Below are positions 7,323 through 13,510 of a stretch of 13,510 nucleotides of DNA, one piece after another; within the stretch, counting starts at the first letter, position 1, and the number at the start of each line of letters is the position of its first letter. The DNA is taken from the NCBI GenBank assembly GCA_045649505.1, contig JAZRQA010000009.1, forward strand, positions 1-13,510, written 5' to 3'. Below the pieces are notes generated by a model that did not search any database, was not told the origin of the DNA, and was given only the letters and a program-made list of their open reading frames with translations. The stretch comes from SIG587 sp045649505 (GTDB taxonomy: Bacteria > Bacillota > Clostridia > Oscillospirales > Acutalibacteraceae). The translations under genes and the position numbers were made by a program.

Positions 7323-8453
7323 CTAATCGTGTAGATATATCGTTCTTGAGCCGCGGCGGATGTAGACATTAACCACAAGCCCAACGCCTAAAAACAGGCA
7401 GGCAAGCGAGGTACCGCCGGCACTGAAGAAGGGCAGCGTTATACCAATAACGGGAAGCACCGAGGTGCACATTCCGATATTTATTGCCGACTGTGCCAGC
7501 ACCATTGCAAACATACCTATACAAATATATTTTCCCGCGGGCTTTTGAGATTGTCTCGCAATATGAATACTGCGTAGACAAATTGCGGCAAGCACAATGA
7601 TTATTGCCATGCATCCGAGAAAGCCCAGCTCCTCACCGATGCTTACGAATATAAAATCGTTATAACCCTCAGGCACATTGCCCGTTTGCGTCAGAGAACC
7701 GTTAAACAACCCCTGCCCCGCAAAGCCGCCGTTTGCCAGAGCAATCCTACCACGCCACTGCTGATAACCGATACCCTGCAGATTGGACTCAAGGTCAAAC
7801 AGGTAGAGTATGCGCGCCTTTTGGTCCTCGTTCATAACAAGGAAGAAAACGAAGGGTGCCGCCACAACCACCGCTATAAGCGCGGCAATAAAATAGCGTA
7901 TTTTTACCCCTGCGGCGAACATCATACATACGAACATAACCGCAAAAACAAGCGCGGTACCGTCATCACCCTGAAAATGTATAAGCAGTACGGGTGCCGC
8001 GCCGTGCGCACACAGCAGGATAAGGTTTTTCACCTTATTTACATCCCTTGTTTTGCTCAAATGAGCAGCGAAGGTAACTATAAAGCATATCTTTAAAAGC
8101 TCGGCAGGCTGAAACGAAACTCCGCCCGGAAGTAAAAGCCACGCCTTATCATCGGTACCCTCAGGCGCATAACCGATAAAGAAGGTAAGTAATACGGGTA
8201 TAAGTCCCACAGCCGCCACAAGATACCAACGGCGTATTAAATTTTCGTAATCGTATAAGGATACTATTACCGCCGCTAAAATACCGAGCACAAGCGCGCC
8301 CGCCTGAACATAAAACTGGCGGTGGCTACCCGTATAGTTAGTCGAGGTAAGCACGCCTAGGCATCCATAACCGCCTGCAAAAATGCACAGCAGCAGCATT
8401 ATTTTATCACATTCACGGATATAATCGGCAACAGCCGAGAAAATCTTTCCCAT
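7323..8453 (-). CDS. rodA: RodA, SEDS-family peptidoglycan glycosyltransferase
   Basis: A 376-residue polytopic membrane protein (about ten helices) of the FtsW/RodA/SpoVE family, which polymerises lipid II into glycan strands with a partner class B PBP. Seen: SFQPAELLK (113-121), QGDDGTALV (161-169, the usual form being QPDLGTA), YNDFIFVSIGEELGFLG with Asp266 matching the family's essential Asp, and the C-terminal GITLPFFSAGGTS. RodA is preferred over FtsW because of the short N-terminus, total length and these motifs, but a sporulation SpoVE or a second SEDS protein cannot be fully excluded. AAAGGA lies 6 nt before the ATG. It is the first gene of the minus-strand train, so the promoter must lie within or next to the hairpin repeat at 8485-8624. 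No mreBCD or pbp2 gene is in the window. Confidence 0.9.
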   Translation of the reverse strand: MGKIFSAVADYIRECDKIMLLLCIFAGGYGCLGVLTSTNYTGSHRQFYVQAGALVLGILAAVIVSLYDYENLIRRWYLVAAVGLIPVLLTFFIGYAPEGTDDKAWLLLPGGVSFQPAELLKICFIVTFAAHLSKTRDVNKVKNLILLCAHGAAPVLLIHFQGDDGTALVFAVMFVCMMFAAGVKIRYFIAALIAVVVAAPFVFFLVMNEDQKARILYLFDLESNLQGIGYQQWRGRIALANGGFAGQGLFNGSLTQTGNVPEGYNDFIFVSIGEELGFLGCMAIIIVLAAICLRSIHIARQSQKPAGKYICIGMFAMVLAQSAINIGMCTSVLPVIGITLPFFSAGGTSLACLFLGVGLVVNVYIRRGSRTIYLHD

Positions 8454-8484
8454 AGCCTGTCCTTTCTTAGAGCATATATATTTC

Positions 8485-8624
8485 TATTATAATGATAATC
8501 GGTAGTCGAAAAGCTTTTGAATAAAGCTTTTCGAAAAACCGCTAAGTGTAGCGGTTTTATGTAAATAATCCTTGATTATTTACGCCGACATCATTGCAAT
8601 GAAATAGGTGAAATTATCTCCATA
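8485..8624 (+). repeat. Right arm of the 140-bp inverted hairpin repeat
   Basis: This matches the reverse complement of 1-140 at 131 of 140 positions with no gap. Hairpins: 12-bp stem 8506-8517/8523-8534 (loop TGAAT), 10-bp stem 8535-8544/8549-8558 (loop AGTG), 10-bp stem 8561-8570/8574-8583 (loop CTT), the palindrome TCATTGCAATGA at 8591-8602, and a 9-bp stem 8609-8617/8622-8630 (loop CTCC) that extends past the aligned part. Differences from the left arm are two in the first loop, four in the second and three in the last; the stems and the spacers between them are identical. It fills the gap between the divergent rodA and tsaE units. The A-rich/T-rich stems could also act as bidirectional terminators insulating the two operons. 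Confidence 0.92.
8486..8491 (-). promoter_or_regulatory. Possible -10 element for rodA at the edge of the repeat
   Basis: A perfect TATAAT on the minus strand would start transcription near 8479, about 25 nt before the rodA start codon, leaving room for the AAAGGA site. No good -35 is seen 16-19 nt upstream, where the sequence is part of the 12-bp hairpin stem. The hexamer lies in the palindrome ATTATAAT inside the repeat, so it may be coincidental. Confidence 0.35.
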
Positions 8625-8700
8625 ATTTCACGGACAAATTAGAAATTTGTCCGTGAAAAAGTGCAAATGCGCTTTTTCACCAACCTATATCCATTATAGG
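8609..8700 (+). repeat. Chain of overlapping hairpins continuing the repeat
   Basis: Four more stems follow in series: TGAAATTAT/ATAATTTCA (8609-8617/8622-8630), a perfect 15-bp stem with a 3-nt AGA loop (8626-8640/8644-8658), a 12-bp stem with one G-U and loop AAAT (8653-8664/8669-8680), and a short CCTATA/TATAGG stem (8684-8689/8695-8700). Neighbouring stems share bases (8626-8630 and 8653-8658), so adjacent hairpins compete at their bases. The sequence left of position 1 is missing, so it cannot be seen whether the left arm also has this extension. Confidence 0.85.
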
Positions 8701-8749
8701 GTAATTATAAAATAATTTCAAGTATATACTTCCCTTTGCGGAAATTTTG

Positions 8750-8758
8750 TGATACAAT
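8750..8758 (+). promoter_or_regulatory. Probable extended -10 promoter for tsaE-tsaB-rpiB-upp
   Basis: TG-A-TACAAT (8750-8758) is an extended -10 with five of six matches in the hexamer. The -35 region at 17-nt spacing (8730-8735, TTCCCT) is poor, which extended -10 promoters tolerate. A start near 8765 would give a leader of about 24 nt ahead of the TTG at 8789. Confidence 0.5.
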
Positions 8759-8788
8759 ATAGTAAAATATGTGTGGCAGGTGAGATTT

Positions 8789-9217
8789 TTGCAGGAATTT
8801 ATATCACGGTCCCCTGAGGATACCGTTTCCTTTGCCGCACAGTTTGCAAAAGGGCTTGTCGGTAATGAAGTAATTGCCTTTACGGGAAATTTGGGCGCAG
8901 GAAAGACCTGCTTTACATCGGGGCTTGCAAAGGGACTTGGTTACACTCTCCCCGTTACCTCACCCACCTTCGCCATTATGAATGAGTACATCGGCGGACG
9001 GCTTAACATATACCATTTTGATATGTATCGAATTTCCTCGTGGGCAGACCTTGAATCAATCGGTTTTTTTGATTATCTTGATTCGGGTGGTGTTATAGTT
9101 GCCGAGTGGAGCGAGAACATAATGGGTGCGCTCGAAAACGATACAATTTTTATAGATATTGAGAATATTGATGATACTACACGGCGCATAACCGTAAAGC
9201 GAGGCGATGAGCAATGA
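8789..9217 (+). CDS. tsaE: TsaE, ATPase of the tRNA t6A synthesis complex
   Basis: TsaE (YjeE family) is a small P-loop ATPase that binds the TsaB-TsaD complex and is needed for cycles of t6A formation on tRNA. Numbered from the upstream GTG at 8771 (148 residues): the Walker A loop GNLGAGKT (39-46), VTSPTF (62-67), HFDMYR (82-87) and AEWSENI (111-117) are all present. The start is uncertain. GTG at 8771, GTG at 8780 and TTG at 8789 are in frame; TTG is preferred because AGGTGAG (8778-8784) sits just before it and the protein then begins where family members usually do, giving 142 residues. The stop overlaps the tsaB start by 4 nt (ATGA), so translation is coupled. First gene of the plus-strand operon. 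Confidence 0.93.
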   Translation: MQEFISRSPEDTVSFAAQFAKGLVGNEVIAFTGNLGAGKTCFTSGLAKGLGYTLPVTSPTFAIMNEYIGGRLNIYHFDMYRISSWADLESIGFFDYLDSGGVIVAEWSENIMGALENDTIFIDIENIDDTTRRITVKRGDEQ

Positions 9218-9924
9218 AAATATTAGCAATAGAATGTTCCGCTACCCCTGCCTCCTGTGCCGTTATTGAGGGGAAGACAATTATTGCCGAAGCCTTCGTT
9301 AATGTAAAACTAACCCATTCACAAACTCTGCTGCCGATGGTTGACTCGGTGCTTAAAAGCGCAATGCTGAGTGTTAAGGATATTGACGGTTTTGCCATTG
9401 CCGCGGGCCCCGGCTCCTTTACGGGAGTAAGAATAGGTATAAGCGCAATAAAGGGCCTTGCTGCGGCGGATAAAAAGCCTTGCTGCGCTGTGTCCACGCT
9501 GCTGGCAATGGCGTATAGGTTCAGGCATCTGGATACCATTGTGTGCGCCGTTATGGACGCGCGGTGCAATCAGGTATATAATGCCCTGTTTAAATGCCAA
9601 AACGGCAGGGTTACGAGGCTCACGCCCGACCGTGCTCTTATGGTGGACGAGCTTGTAAACGAGGTAGCACAAATCTATGATGAACATAACCTGCCCGTTA
9701 CGGTTATGGGCGACGGTGCCGTTATGTTTTACGAATATGTAAAGGATTTTTCCTTTGTTTGTTTAGCCGATGAAGCCTTGCGCTTTCAGCACGCCGTGGG
9801 CGTTGCCTTGGCGGCACAGGGTGAATTCCAAGACTCAAACACTAAGTCACCGGCAGAAATTTTGCCGTTTTATCTGCGTCTGCCGCAAGCGCAGCGCGAA
9901 CTAAATAAAAAAAGGGGACAGTAA
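9214..9924 (+). CDS. tsaB: TsaB, scaffold subunit for tRNA t6A synthesis
   Basis: This 236-residue paralogue of TsaD (YeaZ family, ASKHA fold) dimerises with TsaD and is needed for threonylcarbamoyl transfer to tRNA A37, but lacks the catalytic metal site. Seen: the N-terminal MKILAIECSATPASCAV, similar to the TsaD start, and the diagnostic AAGPGSFTGVRIGISAIKG (63-81). The metal-ligand HHxxxH of TsaD is absent, as expected. Length is normal. It overlaps tsaE by 4 nt, and rpiB starts 2 nt after it. In many Bacillota rimI and tsaD follow directly; here they are on the other strand at 1576-3401, so the t6A genes are divided between two transcription units on either side of the hairpin repeat. 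Confidence 0.95.
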   Translation: MKILAIECSATPASCAVIEGKTIIAEAFVNVKLTHSQTLLPMVDSVLKSAMLSVKDIDGFAIAAGPGSFTGVRIGISAIKGLAAADKKPCCAVSTLLAMAYRFRHLDTIVCAVMDARCNQVYNALFKCQNGRVTRLTPDRALMVDELVNEVAQIYDEHNLPVTVMGDGAVMFYEYVKDFSFVCLADEALRFQHAVGVALAAQGEFQDSNTKSPAEILPFYLRLPQAQRELNKKRGQ

Positions 9925-9926
9925 AA

Positions 9927-10367
9927 ATGAAAATTGCTATTGGCTGTGACCACGGAGGCGTTGAGCACAAGAACGCCATTGCCGAGCATCTTAAACAGCG
10001 CGGCTTTGAGGTAAAGGACTTTGGTATATATGAGGTTAAATCGGTCGATTATCCCGATATTGCAAAGCCCGTAGCCCTTTGTGTAAAAGACGGTGAGAGC
10101 GACCTTGGAATTTTAGTTTGCGGAACGGGAATTGGTATGTCCCTTGCGGCAAACAAGGTAAAAGGTATACGCGCGGCGGTATGCTCCGACCACTTCAGCG
10201 CAAAGTATACTCGTCTTCATAACAACTCCAACATTTTATGTTTGGGCGGAAGGGTAATAGGTATAGGCACCGCTCTTGAGCTTGTTGATTTGTTTGTTGA
10301 TACCCCCTTTGAGGGCGGCAGACATCAGCAAAGAATTGATAAAATAACCCAAATCGAAAATATATAA
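9927..10367 (+). CDS. rpiB: Ribose-5-phosphate isomerase B
   Basis: RpiB (146 residues, RpiB/LacAB family) interconverts ribose 5-phosphate and ribulose 5-phosphate in the non-oxidative pentose phosphate pathway. Seen: the N-terminal IAIGCDHGG (Asp8 and His9), SVDYPD (39-44), the catalytic Cys65 in VCGTGIGMSLAANK, CSDHFSAKYTRLHNNSN with His98, and the C-terminal FEGGRHQQRIDKI. Length is that of the family. Spacing after tsaB is 2 nt, with AAGGGGA overlapping the tsaB end as ribosome binding site. A related allose-6-phosphate isomerase role is possible for the family, but there are no allose genes nearby. Followed by upp, which uses PRPP made from ribose 5-phosphate. Confidence 0.95.
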   Translation: MKIAIGCDHGGVEHKNAIAEHLKQRGFEVKDFGIYEVKSVDYPDIAKPVALCVKDGESDLGILVCGTGIGMSLAANKVKGIRAAVCSDHFSAKYTRLHNNSNILCLGGRVIGIGTALELVDLFVDTPFEGGRHQQRIDKITQIENI

Positions 10368-10379
10368 GGAGTAACCAAA

Positions 10380-11012
10380 ATGAACAACAATGTATTTATT
10401 ATGGACCATCCCCTTATTCAGCACAAGCTTACAATTTTAAGAGATAAGCGCACGGGCTCAAAGCAATTCCGCGAGCTTGTTAGTGAGATTGCAATGCTTA
10501 TGTGCTACGAATCGACCCGCGACCTTCCCCTAAAATCGGTTAAGACCGAGACTCCCCTTATGAGTGCGCAGACAAAGGTTTTAGCAGGCAGAAAGATGGC
10601 TTTTGTTCCGATTCTGCGCGCAGGACTCGGTATGGTTGACGGCGTATTGAGCCTTATTCCTGCCGCAAAGGTAGGACATATAGGTATGTACCGCGACCCC
10701 GAAACCCATATGCCTGTTGACTATTACTGCAAGCTGCCCGCCGATATTCCTGAGCGTGATGTTTTTGTGCTTGACCCGATGCTCGCAACAGGCGGCTCGG
10801 CGATAGATGCCGTTGCCCGTATTAAAGAATTTAAACCTCGCCGCATTAAATTTATGTGTATAATTGCCGCTCCCGAAGGACTTGAAGCCTTTACAAAAGC
10901 GCATCCCGATGTTCCTGTTTACTGCGCAGGTCTTGACGATTGTCTTAATGACCACAAATATATTCTCCCCGGTCTTGGTGATGCGGGAGACCGTATATTC
11001 GGTACGAAATAA
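10380..11012 (+). CDS. upp: Uracil phosphoribosyltransferase
   Basis: Upp (210 residues) makes UMP from uracil and PRPP in pyrimidine salvage. The N-terminal DHPLIQHKLTILRDKRTGS (9-27) is highly typical, as are PILRAGLGM (77-85), the PRPP-binding LDPMLATGGSA (131-141) and the C-terminal uracil-site segment LPGLGDAGDRIFGTK (196-210). Complete and of normal length. AAGGAG lies 8 nt before the ATG, 12 nt after rpiB, so it is the last gene of the tsaE-tsaB-rpiB-upp operon. A strong hairpin terminator follows, facing the convergent secA. Confidence 0.97.
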   Translation: MNNNVFIMDHPLIQHKLTILRDKRTGSKQFRELVSEIAMLMCYESTRDLPLKSVKTETPLMSAQTKVLAGRKMAFVPILRAGLGMVDGVLSLIPAAKVGHIGMYRDPETHMPVDYYCKLPADIPERDVFVLDPMLATGGSAIDAVARIKEFKPRRIKFMCIIAAPEGLEAFTKAHPDVPVYCAGLDDCLNDHKYILPGLGDAGDRIFGTK

Positions 11013-11040
11013 TTTTTCTTTTCTGATATTTTTGCATTAT

Positions 11041-11073
11041 AAAAGGAAGGTGCTGTCTTTGCACCTTCCTTTT
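11041..11073. terminator. Bidirectional terminator between upp and secA
   Basis: The perfect 13-bp stem AAAAGGAAGGTGC (11041-11053), loop TGTCTTT and GCACCTTCCTTTT (11061-11073) has A-runs on one side and T-runs on the other, so it can stop transcripts from both upp and secA. Flanking CATTATAA (11035-11042) and TTATAATG (11076-11083) could lengthen the pairing. Confidence 0.92.
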
Positions 11074-11090
11074 CGTTATAATGATGTTTT

Positions 11091-13510
11091 TTATTCTTCC
11101 TTGCCGCAGCAACGCTTATATTTTTTGCCGCTACCGCACGGGCAAAGGGCGTTTTTACTCACTACTCCCTGTCCGCGGACAGTTCTTGGGGTGTTATCCC
11201 CTGCAGCGGTTTCCTCGGCGACCTTCTCGCGCTTTACCTGCTCATCACGCTTAACTCGTACAGTCATAACCAGCTTTGCGGTCTGCTCACGGATGGTGTC
11301 GGTCATAGCCGAGAACATATCGTAGCTCTCGTTTCGGTACTCAACCACGGGATTGTGCTGACCGTAGGCACGAAGTCCTATACCCTGTTTTAAATCATCC
11401 ATAGCGTCGATATGGTCCATCCAGTTTGAGTCAACACTGCGAAGCAGCATTACGCGCTCTATTTCGCGCATAAGCTTTTCCCCGAACTCCCTTTCGCGCT
11501 GCTCGTAAACGGCGTGCGCCTTTTCCTTAATGGTATCCGCCACATCCGATGCACAGGTATCACCAAGCTCGATGGGTGTAAATCGAAGGTCATCGGCAGA
11601 TAATACCCAGCCTGCAAAATAATCTCGAAGAGCATCAATATCCCAGTTATCGTGCACAGCGTCATCAGCAAGGTGCACAGCTACCTGTGCATCTATTGTA
11701 TCATCTATCATCTTAAAGATAGAGTCCCTTATATCCTCGCCATCAAGCACCTTATTGCGCTGGGCATATATAAGCTCACGCTGTTTATTCATAACATCGT
11801 CATACTCAAGGACATTCTTACGGGAGGAGAAGTTTCTGAACTCTACCTTTTCCTGTGCGCCCTCAATAGATCTTGAAAGCATAGCGTTTTGTAGGGGCAT
11901 ATTCTCGTCAACGCGCATCGTGTCCATAAGGGCAGAAATTCTTTCACCGCCGAACAGGCGCATTAAATCGTCCTCAAGAGATACATAAAAACGGGTCATA
12001 CCGGGGTCACCCTGACGGCCTGCACGGCCACGAAGCTGATTATCTATTCGGCGGGATTCGTGACGCTCGGTACCTATAATACAAAGTCCGCCGACCTCGC
12101 GCACTTTATCAGCCTCGGGAGCAATTTGAGCCTTAAAGCCTGAATACAGTTCCTTATACTCGGCGCGCGCCTTTATGATTTCTTCCTCACTAGTCTCGGC
12201 AAAGCCTGTTGCCTCGGCAATGACGTTTTCGCTATATCCGCGGTGTCTAAGCTGCGCCTTTGCAAGATATTCGGCGTTACCGCCCAGCATAATATCGGTA
12301 CCGCGACCCGCCATATTGGTAGCAATAGTGACCGCGCCAAGCTTTCCCGCCTGAGCAATTATCTCGGCTTCCTTTTCATGGTGCTTGGCGTTAAGAACAT
12401 TGTGCTTTATTCCGCGTTTCTTCAGCAGCGCACTAAGTAGCTCGGATTTTTCAATGGTAACGGTACCAACCAACACGGGCTGACCCTTTTGATGACACTC
12501 GATTATCTGTTCAATAACCGCCATAAACTTTGCCCTTTCGGTTTTGTAAACCACATCGGGATCGTCCTTGCGGATAAGGGGCTTATTTGTAGGTATTTCC
12601 ACAACATCCAGCCTGTAAATCTCACGGAACTCAAGCTCCTCGGTCATTGCGGTACCCGTCATACCCGAAAGCTTGTCGTAAAGGCGGAAGAAGTTCTGGA
12701 AGGTAATTGTGGCAAGGGTTTTTGATTCATGGGCAACCTTTACCCCTTCCTTTGCCTCAATAGCCTGATGCAGACCCTCGTTATAGCGTCTTCCGAACAT
12801 AAGGCGGCCCGTAAACTCGTCAACAATTATTACCTCGCCATCCTTAACGACATAATCGACATCGCGCTTCATAATACCATAGGCGCGGATTGCCTGATTG
12901 ATATGGTGAGATATTGTTATATTCTCGGCGTCGTTAAGATTTTCAAGGTCAAAATAGGCTTCCGCTTTTTTAACGCCGTCGGGAGTAAGGGTACAGGTTT
13001 TTGCTTTTTCATCAACAACATAGTCGCCGTCAAAATCCTGCGCCTCATCACTGAGCTTGTTATCAACCTCTTTAACCTTAACCATTTTAAGGGAACGGGC
13101 AAAACGGTCGGCACGGGTATATAAATCGGTTGATTTATCACCCTGTCCCGAAATGATAAGCGGGGTTCTGGCTTCGTCGATTAGAATGGAGTCAACCTCA
13201 TCGACAATAGCAAAGTTATGACCGCGTTGCACGCGATTTTCTTTGTAAATAACCATATTGTCGCGCAGGTAATCAAAGCCAAGCTCATTATTGGTGCAAT
13301 ATGTTATATCGGCATTATAGGCCTCGCGCTTTTCTTCATTTGTCATTCCGTGGACTATAAGACCGCCACAAAGGCCCATAAACTTATAAAGCTTGCCCAT
13401 CCACTCGCTATCCCTTCGGGCAAGGTAATCGTTTACCGTAACAATATGCACGCCCTTACCCGACAGAGCGTTTAAATATGCAGGCAGAGTTGCAACAAGA
13501 GTTTTACCCT
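11091..13510 (-). CDS. secA: SecA preprotein translocase ATPase, 5' end outside the window
   Basis: SecA is the ATPase motor that drives unfolded preproteins through SecYEG. About 806 codons are visible; the frame stays open to the right edge, where GKTLVAT, the end of the Walker A motif, is read, so roughly the first 100 residues are missing. The GTG at 13449-13451 is an internal valine in GKGVHIVTVNDYLARRD, not a start. Other motifs in order: VDEVDSILIDEARTPLI (Walker B), TFQNFFRLYDKLSGMTGTA in the preprotein-binding region, ATNMAGRGTDIMLGG, and GTERHESRRIDNQLRGRAGRQGD (arginine-finger region), then the helical wing/scaffold part and a basic linker. The C-terminus carries the zinc-binding tail CPCGSGKKYKRCCG. 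It converges on upp. The tail suggests the housekeeping SecA rather than an accessory SecA2. Confidence 0.96.
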   Translation of the reverse strand, partial: GKTLVATLPAYLNALSGKGVHIVTVNDYLARRDSEWMGKLYKFMGLCGGLIVHGMTNEEKREAYNADITYCTNNELGFDYLRDNMVIYKENRVQRGHNFAIVDEVDSILIDEARTPLIISGQGDKSTDLYTRADRFARSLKMVKVKEVDNKLSDEAQDFDGDYVVDEKAKTCTLTPDGVKKAEAYFDLENLNDAENITISHHINQAIRAYGIMKRDVDYVVKDGEVIIVDEFTGRLMFGRRYNEGLHQAIEAKEGVKVAHESKTLATITFQNFFRLYDKLSGMTGTAMTEELEFREIYRLDVVEIPTNKPLIRKDDPDVVYKTERAKFMAVIEQIIECHQKGQPVLVGTVTIEKSELLSALLKKRGIKHNVLNAKHHEKEAEIIAQAGKLGAVTIATNMAGRGTDIMLGGNAEYLAKAQLRHRGYSENVIAEATGFAETSEEEIIKARAEYKELYSGFKAQIAPEADKVREVGGLCIIGTERHESRRIDNQLRGRAGRQGDPGMTRFYVSLEDDLMRLFGGERISALMDTMRVDENMPLQNAMLSRSIEGAQEKVEFRNFSSRKNVLEYDDVMNKQRELIYAQRNKVLDGEDIRDSIFKMIDDTIDAQVAVHLADDAVHDNWDIDALRDYFAGWVLSADDLRFTPIELGDTCASDVADTIKEKAHAVYEQREREFGEKLMREIERVMLLRSVDSNWMDHIDAMDDLKQGIGLRAYGQHNPVVEYRNESYDMFSAMTDTIREQTAKLVMTVRVKRDEQVKREKVAEETAAGDNTPRTVRGQGVVSKNALCPCGSGKKYKRCCGKEE

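Noticed and set aside
7686..8096. 136-codon open frame on the plus strand inside rodA
   Set aside because: It is antisense to clearly conserved RodA motifs, has no recognisable domain and no upstream ribosome binding site; it is a shadow frame.
201..8453. Composite transposon or genomic island bounded by the inverted repeats
   Set aside because: The cargo is core housekeeping genes (polA, tsaD, rodA), base usage looks like the rest of the window, and no transposase, integrase or target duplication is seen.
8485..8700. CRISPR array
   Set aside because: The hairpins have different sequences and are not direct repeats separated by uniform spacers. No cas genes are present.
8454..8770. Hidden small gene or tRNA in the divergent intergenic region
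   Set aside because: No open frame with a ribosome binding site and no cloverleaf-like pattern was found; the region is accounted for by the hairpin repeat and promoters.
13449..13451. GTG as the real start of secA
   Set aside because: The frame continues upstream to the edge and encodes the typical GKTLVATLPAYL segment of SecA, so the gene simply runs out of the window.

Overview
The window looks like chromosomal core sequence from a Gram-positive anaerobe of the Clostridia (Bacillota), probably an uncultured relative of the Oscillospiraceae. The evidence is indirect: a protein-arginine-phosphatase-type (YwlE-like) domain, a DNA polymerase I with a worn-out proofreading domain, a SecA with a C-terminal zinc-binding tail, strong AAGGAG-type ribosome binding sites, a consensus sigma-A promoter, UGA used as a normal stop, and moderate GC. 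No transposase, phage gene, CRISPR array or RNA gene is visible.

Layout. Positions 1-140 hold one arm of a 140-bp inverted repeat. From 8453 down to 201, on the minus strand, lies a tightly packed gene train: rodA (cell-wall elongation), a GtrB-like glycosyltransferase, GtrA, polA, a fused arginine phosphatase/RimI acetyltransferase, tsaD and mntP. A TIM-barrel sugar isomerase follows with its own strong promoter and terminator. Positions 8454-8770 are a divergent intergenic region carrying the second arm of the repeat (8485-8624), which runs on into further strong hairpins up to 8700. To its right, on the plus strand, is tsaE-tsaB-rpiB-upp (8789-11012). A bidirectional terminator separates upp from the convergent secA (11091 to beyond the right edge, 5' end missing).

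How the genes fit together. TsaD, TsaB and TsaE jointly make the t6A base of ANN-decoding tRNAs. Their genes are split here between the two divergent units, on either side of the repeat, with rimI joined to tsaD. RodA and the GtrA/GtrB pair act on lipid-linked sugars at the membrane. PolA, SecA, Upp and RpiB are replication, secretion, pyrimidine-salvage and pentose-phosphate housekeeping proteins.

The least ordinary feature is the repeat. The two arms match at 131 of 140 positions without a gap. The arm is itself a string of near-perfect hairpins, and all nine differences between the arms fall in hairpin loops. One loop looks inverted relative to its stem. The right copy continues into overlapping hairpins whose arms compete. 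Recombination between the arms would invert the whole 8.3-kb housekeeping operon and make it co-directional with tsaE-tsaB. The second notable point is the phosphatase-acetyltransferase fusion.
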